The notes under the pieces: model-generated
What the model was told of the DNA's origin: nothing
What the model saw: only the letters and a program-made list of their open reading frames with translations
The model's database searches: none
Shown here: positions 24,471-33,614 of the stretch, in pieces
Numbering within the stretch: position 1 is the stretch's first letter
Layout of the letters: every line of letters begins with the position of its first letter
Translations under genes and position numbers: made by a program
Assembly: GCF_051486985.1 (NCBI RefSeq)
Contig: NZ_JAHVDV010000037.1
Span: 1 to 47,625, forward strand
Direction: 5' to 3'
Source: CBFFRJ01 sp051486985
GTDB taxonomy: Bacteria > Pseudomonadota > Gammaproteobacteria > Enterobacterales > Enterobacteriaceae
Length of the DNA: 47,625 bases

Positions 24471-26909
24471 ATGTCCCACGATGAACACCACGCTGGCATC
24501 AGTCGGCGAACGCTCGTCAAGAGTACCGCGCTGGGTTCGCTTGCGCTGGCCGCGAGCAGTTTTTCCCTCCCCTTTGGCATGCGTTCAGCGGCAGCGGCAG
24601 TACAACAAGCGATGCATACAGCCGACGATACTGTGGTCTGGGGAGCCTGTTAGGTTAACTGCGGTAGCCGCTGTGCACTCCGCTTTCACGTGAGTGATGA
24701 CAGCGTCACCTGGGTGGAAACGGACAATACCGGAGAGGATATCTACGGAGATCACCAGGTCCGTGCCTGCCTGCGCGGTCGATCTATTCGCCGCCGTATC
24801 AATCACCCGGATCGCCTCAATTACCCAATGAAACGGGTAGGCAAACGCGGCGAGGGGAAATTCGAGCGCATCACGTGGGATGAAGCCCTTGACACTATAG
24901 CCACCAGCCTCAAAAACACGGTGGCGAAATACGGCAATGAGGCGGTCTACATTAATTACTCCTCCGGTATCGTCGGGGGCAATATTACCCGTTCTTCCCC
25001 TTCCGCCTCGATCATTGCGCGCCTGATGAGCCTTTACGGTGGTTTCCTCGGCCAGTACGGCACTTACAGTACCGCCCAGATTGCCTACGCCATGCCCTAC
25101 ACCTATGGTTCAAACGAAGGCAACAGCACCTCTGATATCGAAAACAGTAAACTGGTCGTGATGTTTGGCAACAACCCCGCAGAAACCCGTATGAGCGGCG
25201 GCGGTATTACCTATTTCCTCGAACAGGCACGTGAACGTTCCAACGCGCGCATGATCGTTATTGACCCGCGTTATACCGACACCGCCGCCGGACGTGAAGA
25301 TGAGTGGATCCCCATTCGCCCCGGCACCGATGCAGCCCTGGTGGCCGGGCTCGCCTGGGTGTTGATTAGTGAAAATCTGGTCGATCAGCCCTTCCTCGAC
25401 AACTACTGCGTAGGTTATGACGAGAAAACCCTGCCCGCTGATGCACCGGCTAACGGCCACTATAAAGCCTATATTCTGGGCCAGGGCGCTGATGGCATCG
25501 CCAAAACGCCGCAGTGGGCCTCGGCGATAACCGGCATTCCGGCCGATCGCATTGTTAAACTGGCGCGTGAAATTGGCACCGCCAGACCGGCCTACATCTG
25601 CCAGGGCTGGGGACCGCAACGCCAGGCGAACGGTGAACAGACCGCCCGAGCTATTGCTATGCTGCCAATCCTGACGGGCAACGTAGGCATTAACGGCGGC
25701 AACAGCGGCGCGCGCGAGTCAACTTACACCATTACCATCGAACGCATGCCGATGCCGGAAAATCCGGTCAAAACCAAAATTTCCTGCTTCACCTGGACCG
25801 ATGCCATTGCCCGCGGCCCGGAAATGACCGCCCTGCGCGATGGCGTACAGGGGAAAGATAAACTCGACGTGCCGGTGAAGTTCATCTGGAACTACGCGGG
25901 CAACACCATTACCAATCAGCACGGGGATATCAACCGCACCCATGACATTTTGCAGGACGACACCCAATGCGAAATGATTGTGGTCATTGAGAACTTTATG
26001 ACCTCCTCGGCAAAATACGCCGATATCCTGCTGCCGGACCTGATGACCGTTGAGCAGGAAGATATCATTCCTAACGATTATGCCGGCAACATGGGCTACC
26101 TGATTTTCCTGCAACCCGTCACCACGCCAAAATTTGAGCGCAAACCGATTTACTGGATAACCAGCGAAATTGCCCGCCGCCTCGGGCCGGATATTTACCA
26201 GAAATTCACCGAAGGCCGCACCCAGGAGCAGTGGTTACAGTATCTGTACGCCAGGATGAAGGAAAAAGATCCGCAGTTGCCCTCTTACGACGAACTTAAA
26301 AAAATGGGCATCTACAAGCGCAAAGACCCCAACGGGCACTTTGTGGCCTATAAAAAATTTCGCGATGATCCTGTGGCCAACCCGCTGAAAACGCCCTCCG
26401 GTAAAATCGAAATTTACTCCAGCCGTCTGGCGAAAATAGCCAGTACGTGGGAGCTGCAAAAGGATGAAGTGATAAGCGCCCTCCCGGTTTATGCCTCCAC
26501 CTTCGAAGGCTGGGATGACCCGGCGCGCAGCACTTACCCCCTGCAGATGTATGGTTTTCACTATAAATCACGTACCCACTCCAGTTACGGCAACATCGAC
26601 GTGCTCGAAGCGGCTTGTCGCCAGGAAGTGTGGCTCAATCCGATTGATGCGCAAAAGCGTGGGATCGCCGATGGCGACAAGGTGCGAGTGTTTAACGGAC
26701 GCGGTGAAGTACGTCTGGCCGCGAAGGTCACGCCACGCATCATGCCCGGCGTGAGCGCCATGGGCCAGGGCGCCTGGCACGATGCCAATATGACCGGAGA
26801 TCGCATTGACCACGGTGGCTGTATGAACACCCTGACCACGCAACGCCCGTCACCGCTGGCAAAAGGCAACCCGCAGCACACCAATCTGGTTGAAATTGAG
26901 AAGGTTTAA
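24471..26909 (+). pseudogene. ynfE: DMSO reductase-type catalytic subunit YnfE, interrupted by in-frame TAG
   Basis: A full-length reading frame of 813 codons (E. coli YnfE 808 aa) with one internal stop. It opens with a twin-arginine signal (SRRTLVKSTALGS) and then WGAC. The codon that is Ser in E. coli CSVNCGSRC is TAG (24651-24653), followed directly by VNCGSRC in the same frame. TCG to TAG is one base. Everything downstream is intact, including RACLRGRSIRRRINHPDRL, FGNNPAETRMSGGG, and the molybdopterin-binding GFHYKSRTHSSYGN and GNPQHTNLVEIEKV. YnfE is a Mo-bisPGD reductase of the DmsA family, exported by Tat with DmsD's help; in E. coli it is linked to selenate and DMSO reduction. A restart at GTG 24690 would lack the signal and the Fe-S cysteines. 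Without readthrough this is a dead gene; a base-call error is possible. Confidence 0.85.
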
Positions 26910-26919
26910 GGAGTAGCCG

Positions 26920-27537
26920 ATGACAACCCAATACGGATTTTTTATTGATTCCGCCCGCTGCACCGGCTGCAAAACCTGCGAGCTGGCGTGTAAGGATTAC
27001 AAAGACCTGCCCCCGGAGGTCAGCTTCCGCCGTATTTATGAATACGCAGGTGGCGAATGGCAGGAAGATAACGGTGCCTGGCATCAGAACGTTTTTGCCT
27101 ACTATCTCTCAATTGCCTGCAACCACTGCGAAGATCCGGCCTGCACCAAAGTCTGCCCCAGTGGCGCAATGCACAAGCGTGAGGATGGCTTTGTGGTGGT
27201 GGACGAAACCATCTGCATTGGCTGTCGTTACTGCCACATGGCATGCCCCTACGGAGCCCCCCAGTACAACGCTGCACGCGGTCACATGACCAAATGCGAT
27301 GGTTGCTACAGCCGCGTGGCTGACGGGCACAAGCCGATCTGCGTCGAATCCTGCCCGCTGCGTGCCCTGGATTTTGGCCCCATCGACGAGCTGCGTAAAA
27401 AACATGGGGAGCTGTCGGCCGTTGCGCCACTGCCTGCTGCACGTTTCACAAAACCGTGCATAGTGATTAAACCTAACGCCAGCAGCCGCCCGACCGGGGA
27501 CACTACCGGCTATCTGGCAAACCCGCGGGAGGTGTGA
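26920..27537 (+). CDS. ynfG: Four [4Fe-4S] electron-transfer subunit YnfG
   Basis: 205 aa, the E. coli length. Four ferredoxin-type cysteine groups in order: CTGCKTCELAC (about 14-24), CNHCEDPACTKVC, CIGCRYCHMAC, and CDGC with CVESC. All sixteen expected cysteines appear present. It passes electrons from the YnfH anchor to the molybdenum subunit YnfE. Starts 10 nt after the ynfE stop with GGAG upstream, and is followed 1 nt later by ynfH, so the operon is compact. Confidence 0.95.
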   Translation: MTTQYGFFIDSARCTGCKTCELACKDYKDLPPEVSFRRIYEYAGGEWQEDNGAWHQNVFAYYLSIACNHCEDPACTKVCPSGAMHKREDGFVVVDETICIGCRYCHMACPYGAPQYNAARGHMTKCDGCYSRVADGHKPICVESCPLRALDFGPIDELRKKHGELSAVAPLPAARFTKPCIVIKPNASSRPTGDTTGYLANPREV

Positions 27538-27538
27538 G

Positions 27539-28396
27539 ATGGGAAATGGATGGCATGAATGGCCGTTGGTGTTATTTACCGTGCTGGGGCAGTGCGTGGC
27601 GGGTGGGTTAATTGTGATGGGCCTCGCCTGGATGGCCGCCAGAGATGACGCCGTCAGTCAGCAGCGCATTACCCGCAGTATGTTTTTTCTCTGGCTGCTG
27701 ATGGGCATCGGGTTTATCGCCTCGATGATGCACCTGGGTTCACCGCTGCGCGCCTTCAACTCCCTTAACCGCATTGGCGCGTCGGCGCTGAGCAATGAGA
27801 TTGCGGCGGGGTCGCTCTTTTTTGCGATCGGCGGTTTCTGGTGGCTGGTGGCAATGACGGGCAAAATGCCTGCCACCCTCGGTAAGATCTGGCTGAGTGT
27901 CAGCATGATCCTGGGAGTCGTGTTCGTCTGGGCGATGACTCGCGTTTACCAGATTGAGACCGTGCCCACCTGGCACACTGCCTATACCACCGCCGGTTTT
28001 TTCCTGACGATGTTGCTCGGTGGTCCGCTGCTGGCGGCGTTGCTGCTGCGCCTGGCAGGCACACCCTTTAACGGTGGAACCTTCGCCTCCCTGAGCGTCG
28101 CAGCCCTGCTGGCAAGCCTGGCGCTGGTGATGCTGCAGGGCATGAGCCTTGCCGCCGTGCACAGTTCGGTAGTGCAGGCGAATGCACTGGTACCATCGTA
28201 TGGCAGCCTGCAGGTATGGCGGATGGTGCTGCTGGTCGCGGGTCTGGGATGCTGGCTGTGCCCGCTGGTGATGCGCAGGCAGCCACGCGCGCCGGCTCTG
28301 GTCGCCGGGGTTGCGCTGGTGGTGGCGGGTGAACTGATAGGCCGCGGGCTGTTTTATGGCCTGCATATGACAGTCGGCATGGCCGTTGCCGGTTAA
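27539..28396 (+). CDS. ynfH: Membrane anchor subunit YnfH
   Basis: 285 aa (E. coli 284), eight predicted TM helices of the DmsC family. GNGWHEWPLVLFTVLGQCVAG (split here after VLF) and FIASMMHLGSPLRAFNSL open the protein; ELIGRGLFYGLHMTVGMAV closes it. It anchors YnfEG in the inner membrane and oxidises menaquinol. The central region diverges from E. coli as usual for this family. Follows ynfG directly; dmsD follows 18 nt later. Confidence 0.94.
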   Translation: MGNGWHEWPLVLFTVLGQCVAGGLIVMGLAWMAARDDAVSQQRITRSMFFLWLLMGIGFIASMMHLGSPLRAFNSLNRIGASALSNEIAAGSLFFAIGGFWWLVAMTGKMPATLGKIWLSVSMILGVVFVWAMTRVYQIETVPTWHTAYTTAGFFLTMLLGGPLLAALLLRLAGTPFNGGTFASLSVAALLASLALVMLQGMSLAAVHSSVVQANALVPSYGSLQVWRMVLLVAGLGCWLCPLVMRRQPRAPALVAGVALVVAGELIGRGLFYGLHMTVGMAVAG

Positions 28397-28414
28397 TGAT
28401 TTTCAGGAGTGTGC

Positions 28415-29029
28415 ATGTCAGAGACGTTGTATGGCGATGATTTCGCATTCAGCGCCAGAATTCTTGGCGCACTGTTTACGCTACCGCCCGATAATCCGCA
28501 GATTAAGCCGGTGGTTGATGCCTTTCTTAGTGGTGACTGGCAGTCGCAGTGGCCGCTGGCAGAGGAAAGCCTGACGCCGCTTGCCCAGGCCTTTATGCGA
28601 CAGACCGATGAGCCAGTTGAAGCGGCCTGGCAGCGGTTGTTTATTGGCCCCTGGGCGTTGCCCGCCCCACCGTGGGGATCTGTCTGGCTGGATAAAGAGA
28701 GCGTGCTGTTCGGCGACTCCACACTGGCTTTACGCCAGTGGATGCGGGACAACCATATCGTATGGGAGACGCAGGAGAACGTACCGGAGGATCATTTTGG
28801 CACACTGCTGATGCTGGCCGCCTGGCTTGCAGAAAACCAGAATGAGCACGCCTGTAATGAACTCCTCGCCTGGCATATTCTGCCCTGGTCGGAGCGCTTT
28901 CTGGAGGTTTTTGTGCAGGAAGCGCACCATCCCTTCTGGCAATCACTGGGGATACTGGCTCAAAAAACGCTGGCCGACTGGCAATCAAAGCTTAGTGAGC
29001 CGGTTGCTCATAAAACCCTTTACCGCTGA
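28415..29029 (+). CDS. dmsD: Tat proofreading chaperone DmsD
   Basis: 204 aa, the E. coli length. All-helical TorD/DmsD family. Conserved: WQRLFIGPWALPAPPWGSVW with the LDKESVLFGDSTLALRQWM block that follows, and EDHFGTLLMLAAWLAEN. It binds the twin-arginine leaders of DmsA and YnfE before export. AGGAG lies 5 nt before the ATG at 28415; a GTG at 28409 falls inside the Shine-Dalgarno sequence and is unlikely. Last gene of the operon, with a terminator after it. Its intactness contrasts with the broken ynfE. Confidence 0.94.
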   Translation: MSETLYGDDFAFSARILGALFTLPPDNPQIKPVVDAFLSGDWQSQWPLAEESLTPLAQAFMRQTDEPVEAAWQRLFIGPWALPAPPWGSVWLDKESVLFGDSTLALRQWMRDNHIVWETQENVPEDHFGTLLMLAAWLAENQNEHACNELLAWHILPWSERFLEVFVQEAHHPFWQSLGILAQKTLADWQSKLSEPVAHKTLYR

Positions 29030-29047
29030 GACTATTTAAGAGGCATA

Positions 29048-29089
29048 AAAGGGCTGTGCGTGACAGTGTCACTTTCAGCCCTTTTTTTT
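29048..29089 (+). terminator. Terminator of the ynfEGH-dmsD operon
   Basis: AAAGGGCTG (from 29048) pairs with CAGCCCTTT (29076-29084), with an inner GTGAC/GTCAC pairing, then a run of T's to 29089. Confidence 0.88.
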
Positions 29090-29291
29090 AAGACAATTCT
29101 CGCCCTCCGCGCCAGCCGTTACGCTTACTGGCATTCACGAAATCATCAGCAAAATCCGGATCTTAAAAGGCATCACCAAAACTGGAATCCTTCCCAACCG
29201 CTTGCTATAGCAAAGAGACCCTGCCGCACATGGCATAACAACAGGCAACGGGTCGTTGCAATAACGCATGCACTCAGGGAGACACACTGCA

Positions 29292-30002
29292 ATGCACACA
29301 TCCGCACTCACGCGCGCTCTGCTTTTCATCGTGGGGATCGCCGTCGTACTGGCACTTCTGGTATGGGGTATAGGGCTGGAGACAGTCAAAGCCCGCCAGG
29401 TTGATTTACTCTATCTCGGGCAACAGCACCTGATTCTGGTGTTCAGCTCAATGTTCTTTGCCCTACTCATAGGTATTCCCAGTGGTATTGGGTTAAGTCG
29501 CCCTGCTGCGCGCGGCGTGGCTGAATACGTAATGCAAATTTTTAACGTAGGCAATACCCTTCCCCCGCTGGCAGTCCTGGCTCTGGCGATGGTGGTCATT
29601 GGTATTGGAGATACACCGGCTATCATTGCCCTCTTCCTCGCCTCCTTATTGCCCATTGTTCGTAACACCTATGCCGGGCTGTGCTCTGTTCCCGCATCGC
29701 TGCTTGAGGCGGCCAATGGCATTGGCATGACCAAATGGCAGCGTCTGCGCCAGGTGGAACTGCCAAACGCGCTGCCGGTTATCCTCTCCGGTGTACGCAT
29801 CGCCACGGCTATCAACGTGGGCACCGCGCCGCTGGCGTTTCTGATCGGTGCCAGCAGCTACGGCGAACTGATTTTCCCTGGTATTTACCTCAATGATTTC
29901 CCGACATTAATCCTCGGTGCCGCAGCCACCGCGCTATTTGCGCTTATTCTCGACACGCTACTGGCGGCGCTGGGCCGCTTCCTGAGCCCGCACACGGCCT
30001 GA
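29292..30002 (+). CDS. osmY: Osmoprotectant ABC transporter permease, OsmY type (OsmU system)
   Basis: 236 aa, about six TM helices, BPD_transp_1 family. The EAA-type cytoplasmic loop is visible at LLEAANGIGMTKWQRLRQVELP. It resembles YehY/OpuCB-type permeases for glycine betaine-like solutes. The name follows the Salmonella osmVWXY operon and is not the periplasmic OsmY of E. coli. The ATG at 29292 follows GGGAGA; an upstream ATG at 29268 is in frame. First gene of a four-gene operon that takes the place of E. coli clcB. The gap 29090-29291 has no other gene. Confidence 0.85.
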   Translation: MHTSALTRALLFIVGIAVVLALLVWGIGLETVKARQVDLLYLGQQHLILVFSSMFFALLIGIPSGIGLSRPAARGVAEYVMQIFNVGNTLPPLAVLALAMVVIGIGDTPAIIALFLASLLPIVRNTYAGLCSVPASLLEAANGIGMTKWQRLRQVELPNALPVILSGVRIATAINVGTAPLAFLIGASSYGELIFPGIYLNDFPTLILGAAATALFALILDTLLAALGRFLSPHTA

Positions 30003-30024
30003 TAACAATAATAAGGAGACAATC

Positions 30025-30927
30025 ATGGTCCTATTTTCCCGCCTGGTGGGTCTGATGACGGCCGCCCTCGTCGTTAGCGCGAGCGCGCAGGCAGCCCCGC
30101 TGATTCTGGCGACAAAAAGTTTTACCGAGCAGCACATATTGTCGGCCATGACGGTGCAATATCTGCAAAAAAAGGGCTTCCAGGTGCAGCCGCAAACCAA
30201 TATCGCCACGGTCATCTCACGGAATGCCATGATCAACAAACAGGTTGATATGACATGGGAATACACCGGCACCTCCCTGATTATTTTCAACCACATCAAA
30301 GAGCGCATGACTCCTGAGCAGTCCTATGAAACGGTTAAACGTCTTGACGCCAAACATGGTCTGGTGTGGCTTAAACCGGCAGACATGAACAACACCTACG
30401 CTTTCGCCATGCAGCGCAAACGTGCAGAAGAAGAGCACATCAACACCATGTCCGAGCTGGTGGCGAAAATTGAACACATTCGCCAGACCGACCCGAAAAA
30501 GAACTGGATGCTGGGGCTGGATCTGGAGTTCTCCGGGCGCAGTGACGGCATGAAGCCGTTACAGCAGGCTTACAACCTGGAGCTGGACCGGCCGCAAATT
30601 CGTCAGATGGACCCCGGCCTTGTGTATAACGCCGTGCGGGATGGTTTTGTTGATGCCGGGCTTATCTATACCACCGACGGACGCATTAAAGGTTTCGACC
30701 TGAAAGTGCTGGAAGACGATAAAGGTTTCTTCCCCAGCTACGCCGTTACGCCGGTAGTGCGTAAGGATACGCTTGAGGCCAACCCGGGTCTTGAAGAGGC
30801 GCTCAATACGCTCTCCAGCCAGCTCAACAACGACGTCATTATTAACCTCAACGCAAAAGTCGACATCGACCATCAAACGCCGCAGCAGGTGGCGCGAGAT
30901 TTTCTGCGCGATAAGAAACTGCTGTAA
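30025..30927 (+). CDS. osmX: Osmoprotectant-binding periplasmic protein OsmX
   Basis: 300 aa. Signal peptide about 1-23 (SASAQA-AP). OpuAC-type betaine-binding fold: LILATKSFTEQHILSAMTVQ, MTWEYTGTSLIIFNH with aromatic residues for a quaternary amine, and DAGLIYTTDGRI. It captures the solute and delivers it to the OsmW/OsmY permeases. AAGGAG lies just upstream of the ATG. Confidence 0.9.
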   Translation: MVLFSRLVGLMTAALVVSASAQAAPLILATKSFTEQHILSAMTVQYLQKKGFQVQPQTNIATVISRNAMINKQVDMTWEYTGTSLIIFNHIKERMTPEQSYETVKRLDAKHGLVWLKPADMNNTYAFAMQRKRAEEEHINTMSELVAKIEHIRQTDPKKNWMLGLDLEFSGRSDGMKPLQQAYNLELDRPQIRQMDPGLVYNAVRDGFVDAGLIYTTDGRIKGFDLKVLEDDKGFFPSYAVTPVVRKDTLEANPGLEEALNTLSSQLNNDVIINLNAKVDIDHQTPQQVARDFLRDKKLL

Positions 30928-30936
30928 GGAGAATTC

Positions 30937-31584
30937 ATGGATACGATCCACTACATGATGGACAACTGGAGCTATCTGGCGAGCCTGACCTTCCAGCACC
31001 TGTGGCTGGTACTGCTGGCCGTAGGACTGGCAATTGTAACGGGCGTGCCATTGGGGATTTTGATTGTGCGCCATAAATGGCTGGCCACGCCGGTGCTTGG
31101 ACTGGCCACGCTGGTGCTGACCATTCCCTCTATCGCGCTGTTTGGCCTGATGATCCCGCTCTTTTCTCTGGTCGGCCAGGGGATTGGTGCCCTGCCCGCC
31201 ATCACCGCTGTGTTCCTCTACTCGTTGCTGCCGATTGTGCGTAATACCCATACCGCCCTCGACAGCCTGCCGCCAGGCCTCAGGGAAGCCGGACGCGGGA
31301 TCGGCATGACCTTCTGGCAACGCCTGCGCTGGGTGGAAATTCCAATGGCGCTACCGGTAATTTTTGGCGGCATTCGTACCGCGGTAGTAATGAATATCGG
31401 CGTGATGGCGATCGCCGCGGTTATTGGCGCGGGCGGCCTTGGGCTGCTGTTACTCAATGGCATCGGCGGCAGTGATATTCGTATGTTAATTGCCGGTGCG
31501 CTGATGATCTGTTTGCTGGCCATCGTACTTGACTGGCTCCTGCACCGTTTACAGGTGGTTCTGACACCGAAGGGGATTCGATAA
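30937..31584 (+). CDS. osmW: Osmoprotectant ABC transporter permease OsmW
   Basis: 215 aa, about five or six TM helices, with the coupling-loop motif LREAGRGIGMTFWQRLRWVE. Second permease of the OsmU system, so the channel is likely an OsmW-OsmY heterodimer. AAGGAG precedes the ATG at 30937. The stop codon overlaps the next start (TAATG, 31582-31586), implying coupled translation with osmV. Confidence 0.9.
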   Translation: MDTIHYMMDNWSYLASLTFQHLWLVLLAVGLAIVTGVPLGILIVRHKWLATPVLGLATLVLTIPSIALFGLMIPLFSLVGQGIGALPAITAVFLYSLLPIVRNTHTALDSLPPGLREAGRGIGMTFWQRLRWVEIPMALPVIFGGIRTAVVMNIGVMAIAAVIGAGGLGLLLLNGIGGSDIRMLIAGALMICLLAIVLDWLLHRLQVVLTPKGIR

Positions 31585-32732
31585 TGATAAAACTGGAAAA
31601 TCTGACCAAGCAATTTCAGCAAAAAAACGGCCAGACAATGAAAGCGGTCGACAACGTCAACCTTAACGTGCCGGAAGGCGAAATGTGTGTTCTGCTGGGG
31701 CCGTCCGGCTGCGGTAAAACCACTACGCTTAAGATGATCAACCGCTTGATCATGCCAAGCAGCGGCAAGATTCTGATTAACGACAAAGACACCAGCGAGA
31801 TGGATATTGTCACCCTGCGTCGCAACATTGGTTATGTGATTCAGCAGATAGGTCTGTTTCCCAATATGACCATTGAGGAGAACATTACCGTTGTGCCGCG
31901 AATGCTGGGGTGGGACAAAGCCCGTTGCAAAAGCCGTGCGCAGGAGTTGATGGAGATGGTGGCGCTGGATTCGAAAAAGTTCCTGCATCGTTATCCACGT
32001 GAAATGTCCGGCGGTCAGCAGCAGCGCATCGGCGTTATTCGCGCCCTGGCAGCGGATCCGCCGGTTCTGCTGATGGATGAGCCTTTCGGTGCCGTCGACC
32101 CGATCAACCGTGAAGTGATTCAGAACCAGTTTCTGGAGATGCAACGCGCCCTGAAGAAAACCGTGATGCTGGTCAGTCATGATATTGACGAAGCGCTTAA
32201 GCTTGGCGATCGCATCGCGGTGTTCCGCCAGGGACGGATTGTCCAGTGCGCAAGCCCCGATGAGCTGTTAGCTAAGCCAGCGAATGAATTTGTGGGCTCA
32301 TTTGTCGGTCAGGACCGCACCCTCAAACGGCTGCTGTTGGTCAGCGCAGGTGACGTAACGGATAAACAACCGACGCTCACCGTACGGGAAACCACCCCAG
32401 CCGCTGAAGCCTTCGCGCTGATGGATGACAATGATGTCCGCGCCATTACGGTGGTGGATGGTGAGGGTAAACCCTTAGGTTTTGTGAAGCGTCGTGAAGC
32501 TCGTGGGGCGCAAAATTTTTGCGCTGATCTGCTCCACCCGTTCCGCATTACCGGCAAGGCGGAAGACAATCTGCGCATCGTGCTTTCACGTTTATATGAG
32601 AGCAACACCAGCTGGATGCCGATTGTCGACGAAGGGGGGCGTTATAACGGTGAAATTTCCCAGGATTACATTGCAGAATACTTAAGCTCAGGCCGCACGC
32701 GCCGCGAGCTCAATATTCATACCGAGGTGTAA
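31584..32732 (+). CDS. osmV: Osmoprotectant ABC transporter ATPase OsmV
   Basis: 382 aa. ATPase core: Walker A GPSGCGKTT (39-47), signature SGGQQQR (142-148), Walker B VLLMDEPF (161-168), and the switch His in VSHDIDEA. From about 260 onward are two CBS repeats (AFALMDDNDVRAITVVDGEGK and SNTSWMPIVDEGGRYNG, separated by the linker). In OpuA-type transporters CBS domains sense ionic strength. E. coli YehX and Salmonella OsmV are the nearest relatives. Last gene of the operon. Confidence 0.93.
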   Translation: MIKLENLTKQFQQKNGQTMKAVDNVNLNVPEGEMCVLLGPSGCGKTTTLKMINRLIMPSSGKILINDKDTSEMDIVTLRRNIGYVIQQIGLFPNMTIEENITVVPRMLGWDKARCKSRAQELMEMVALDSKKFLHRYPREMSGGQQQRIGVIRALAADPPVLLMDEPFGAVDPINREVIQNQFLEMQRALKKTVMLVSHDIDEALKLGDRIAVFRQGRIVQCASPDELLAKPANEFVGSFVGQDRTLKRLLLVSAGDVTDKQPTLTVRETTPAAEAFALMDDNDVRAITVVDGEGKPLGFVKRREARGAQNFCADLLHPFRITGKAEDNLRIVLSRLYESNTSWMPIVDEGGRYNGEISQDYIAEYLSSGRTRRELNIHTEV

Positions 32733-32741
32733 TCTGCTTCC

Positions 32742-32773
32742 GACAGTCCCTCGTTGCAGGGAGAGGGACTGTC
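32742..32773. repeat. 11-bp perfect inverted repeat between osmV and bioD2
   Basis: GACAGTCCCTC (32742-32752) pairs with GAGGGACTGTC (32763-32773) around a 10-nt loop. There is no T-run on either side, so this is either a Rho-assisted 3' stem for both convergent genes or a REP-like element. Confidence 0.55.
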
Positions 32774-32793
32774 TGGAGGGCAAACCCGGTGGG

Positions 32794-33489
32794 TTACGCC
32801 AGAATGCGCTCCGCCACCAGCATCCCTTTTGCCATCGGCAGATTAATATAGTGCGCCAGATCTCGTTGTTCCGCGCGGGGTAAATAGGGTAACTCACCTA
32901 CCAGAGGCGCAGGTAACTTGCGGCTCAGTACATTAATGATTTCCGCATAGTGCGCCAGACCCGGATTAATGCGGTTTGCCACCCAGCCGATCAATGGCAG
33001 TCCGTCGCCGGCAATCGCCTGCGCGGTTAATAAAGCATGGTTAATACACCCTTCCTGGATGCCAACCACCATCACCACCGCCATCTGTTCCTGCACAACC
33101 CATTCCGAAAGGGGCCGCAGATCGTTCATCAGACTACGCCAGCCGCCGGTGCCCTCAACGACCACGTGGTCCACGCTATCACACAGATGAGAAAGCCCAC
33201 TGGAGAGAAGGCTGTAATTGATAGGTAAACTATGCGCCACACTGCTTTCATCCTCACTCAGGGCAATGGGATTGACCGCCGAGTAAGGCAGCGCAATGGA
33301 GGAGACGCTTTGCAGCACCATAGCGTCTTTATTACGCAGGCCTTCCGGTGTCTCTTTACTCCCTTTAGCGACGGGCTTGTAACCCGCGACGGTTCTGCCA
33401 CTCGCCGCCAGCGCCTGAAGCAGTGCGCGGGACACTACTGTCTTCCCGACAGAGGTATCAGTACCCGTTACAAAGAAACGCTTAAGCAT
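32794..33489 (-). CDS. bioD2: Dethiobiotin synthase homologue BioD2
   Basis: 231 aa, the E. coli BioD2 (YnfK) length and about 80% identical by eye. P-loop GTDTSVGKT (9-17), VEGTGGWRSLMND, and NRINPGLAHY. The family closes the ureido ring of dethiobiotin with ATP and CO2; YnfK is a second copy whose contribution in E. coli is minor or conditional. The ATG at 33489 matches the E. coli start (MLKRFF). The protein ends near AKGMLVAERILA, where it differs most from E. coli. Upstream of it runs mlc on the same strand. Confidence 0.93.
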   Translation of the reverse strand: MLKRFFVTGTDTSVGKTVVSRALLQALAASGRTVAGYKPVAKGSKETPEGLRNKDAMVLQSVSSIALPYSAVNPIALSEDESSVAHSLPINYSLLSSGLSHLCDSVDHVVVEGTGGWRSLMNDLRPLSEWVVQEQMAVVMVVGIQEGCINHALLTAQAIAGDGLPLIGWVANRINPGLAHYAEIINVLSRKLPAPLVGELPYLPRAEQRDLAHYINLPMAKGMLVAERILA

Positions 33490-33614
33490 CGCTAACTCCA
33501 CCGTTTTGCTACGAAAATATACATCAGGAAAATGATTCAGTGGCGGAAGTCTACGCCAGGCATCTGTAGCCCGGCTTGAGATAGCGCAATCTTTGTCACG
33601 ACAGTTAAAAAATG

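Noticed and set aside
24651..24653. Programmed recoding (pyrrolysine-like) at the ynfE TAG
   Set aside because: Enterobacteria are not known to encode pyrrolysine, and homologues have an ordinary Ser codon; mutation or error is simpler.
24690..26909. Independent gene starting at GTG 24690
   Set aside because: It is the remainder of ynfE after the amber codon; a protein starting there would lack the Tat signal and Fe-S cysteines.
31218..32180. Long minus-strand frame opposite osmW/osmV
   Set aside because: Shadow with Gln/His/Arg-rich composition; the plus strand encodes a clear ABC ATPase and permease.
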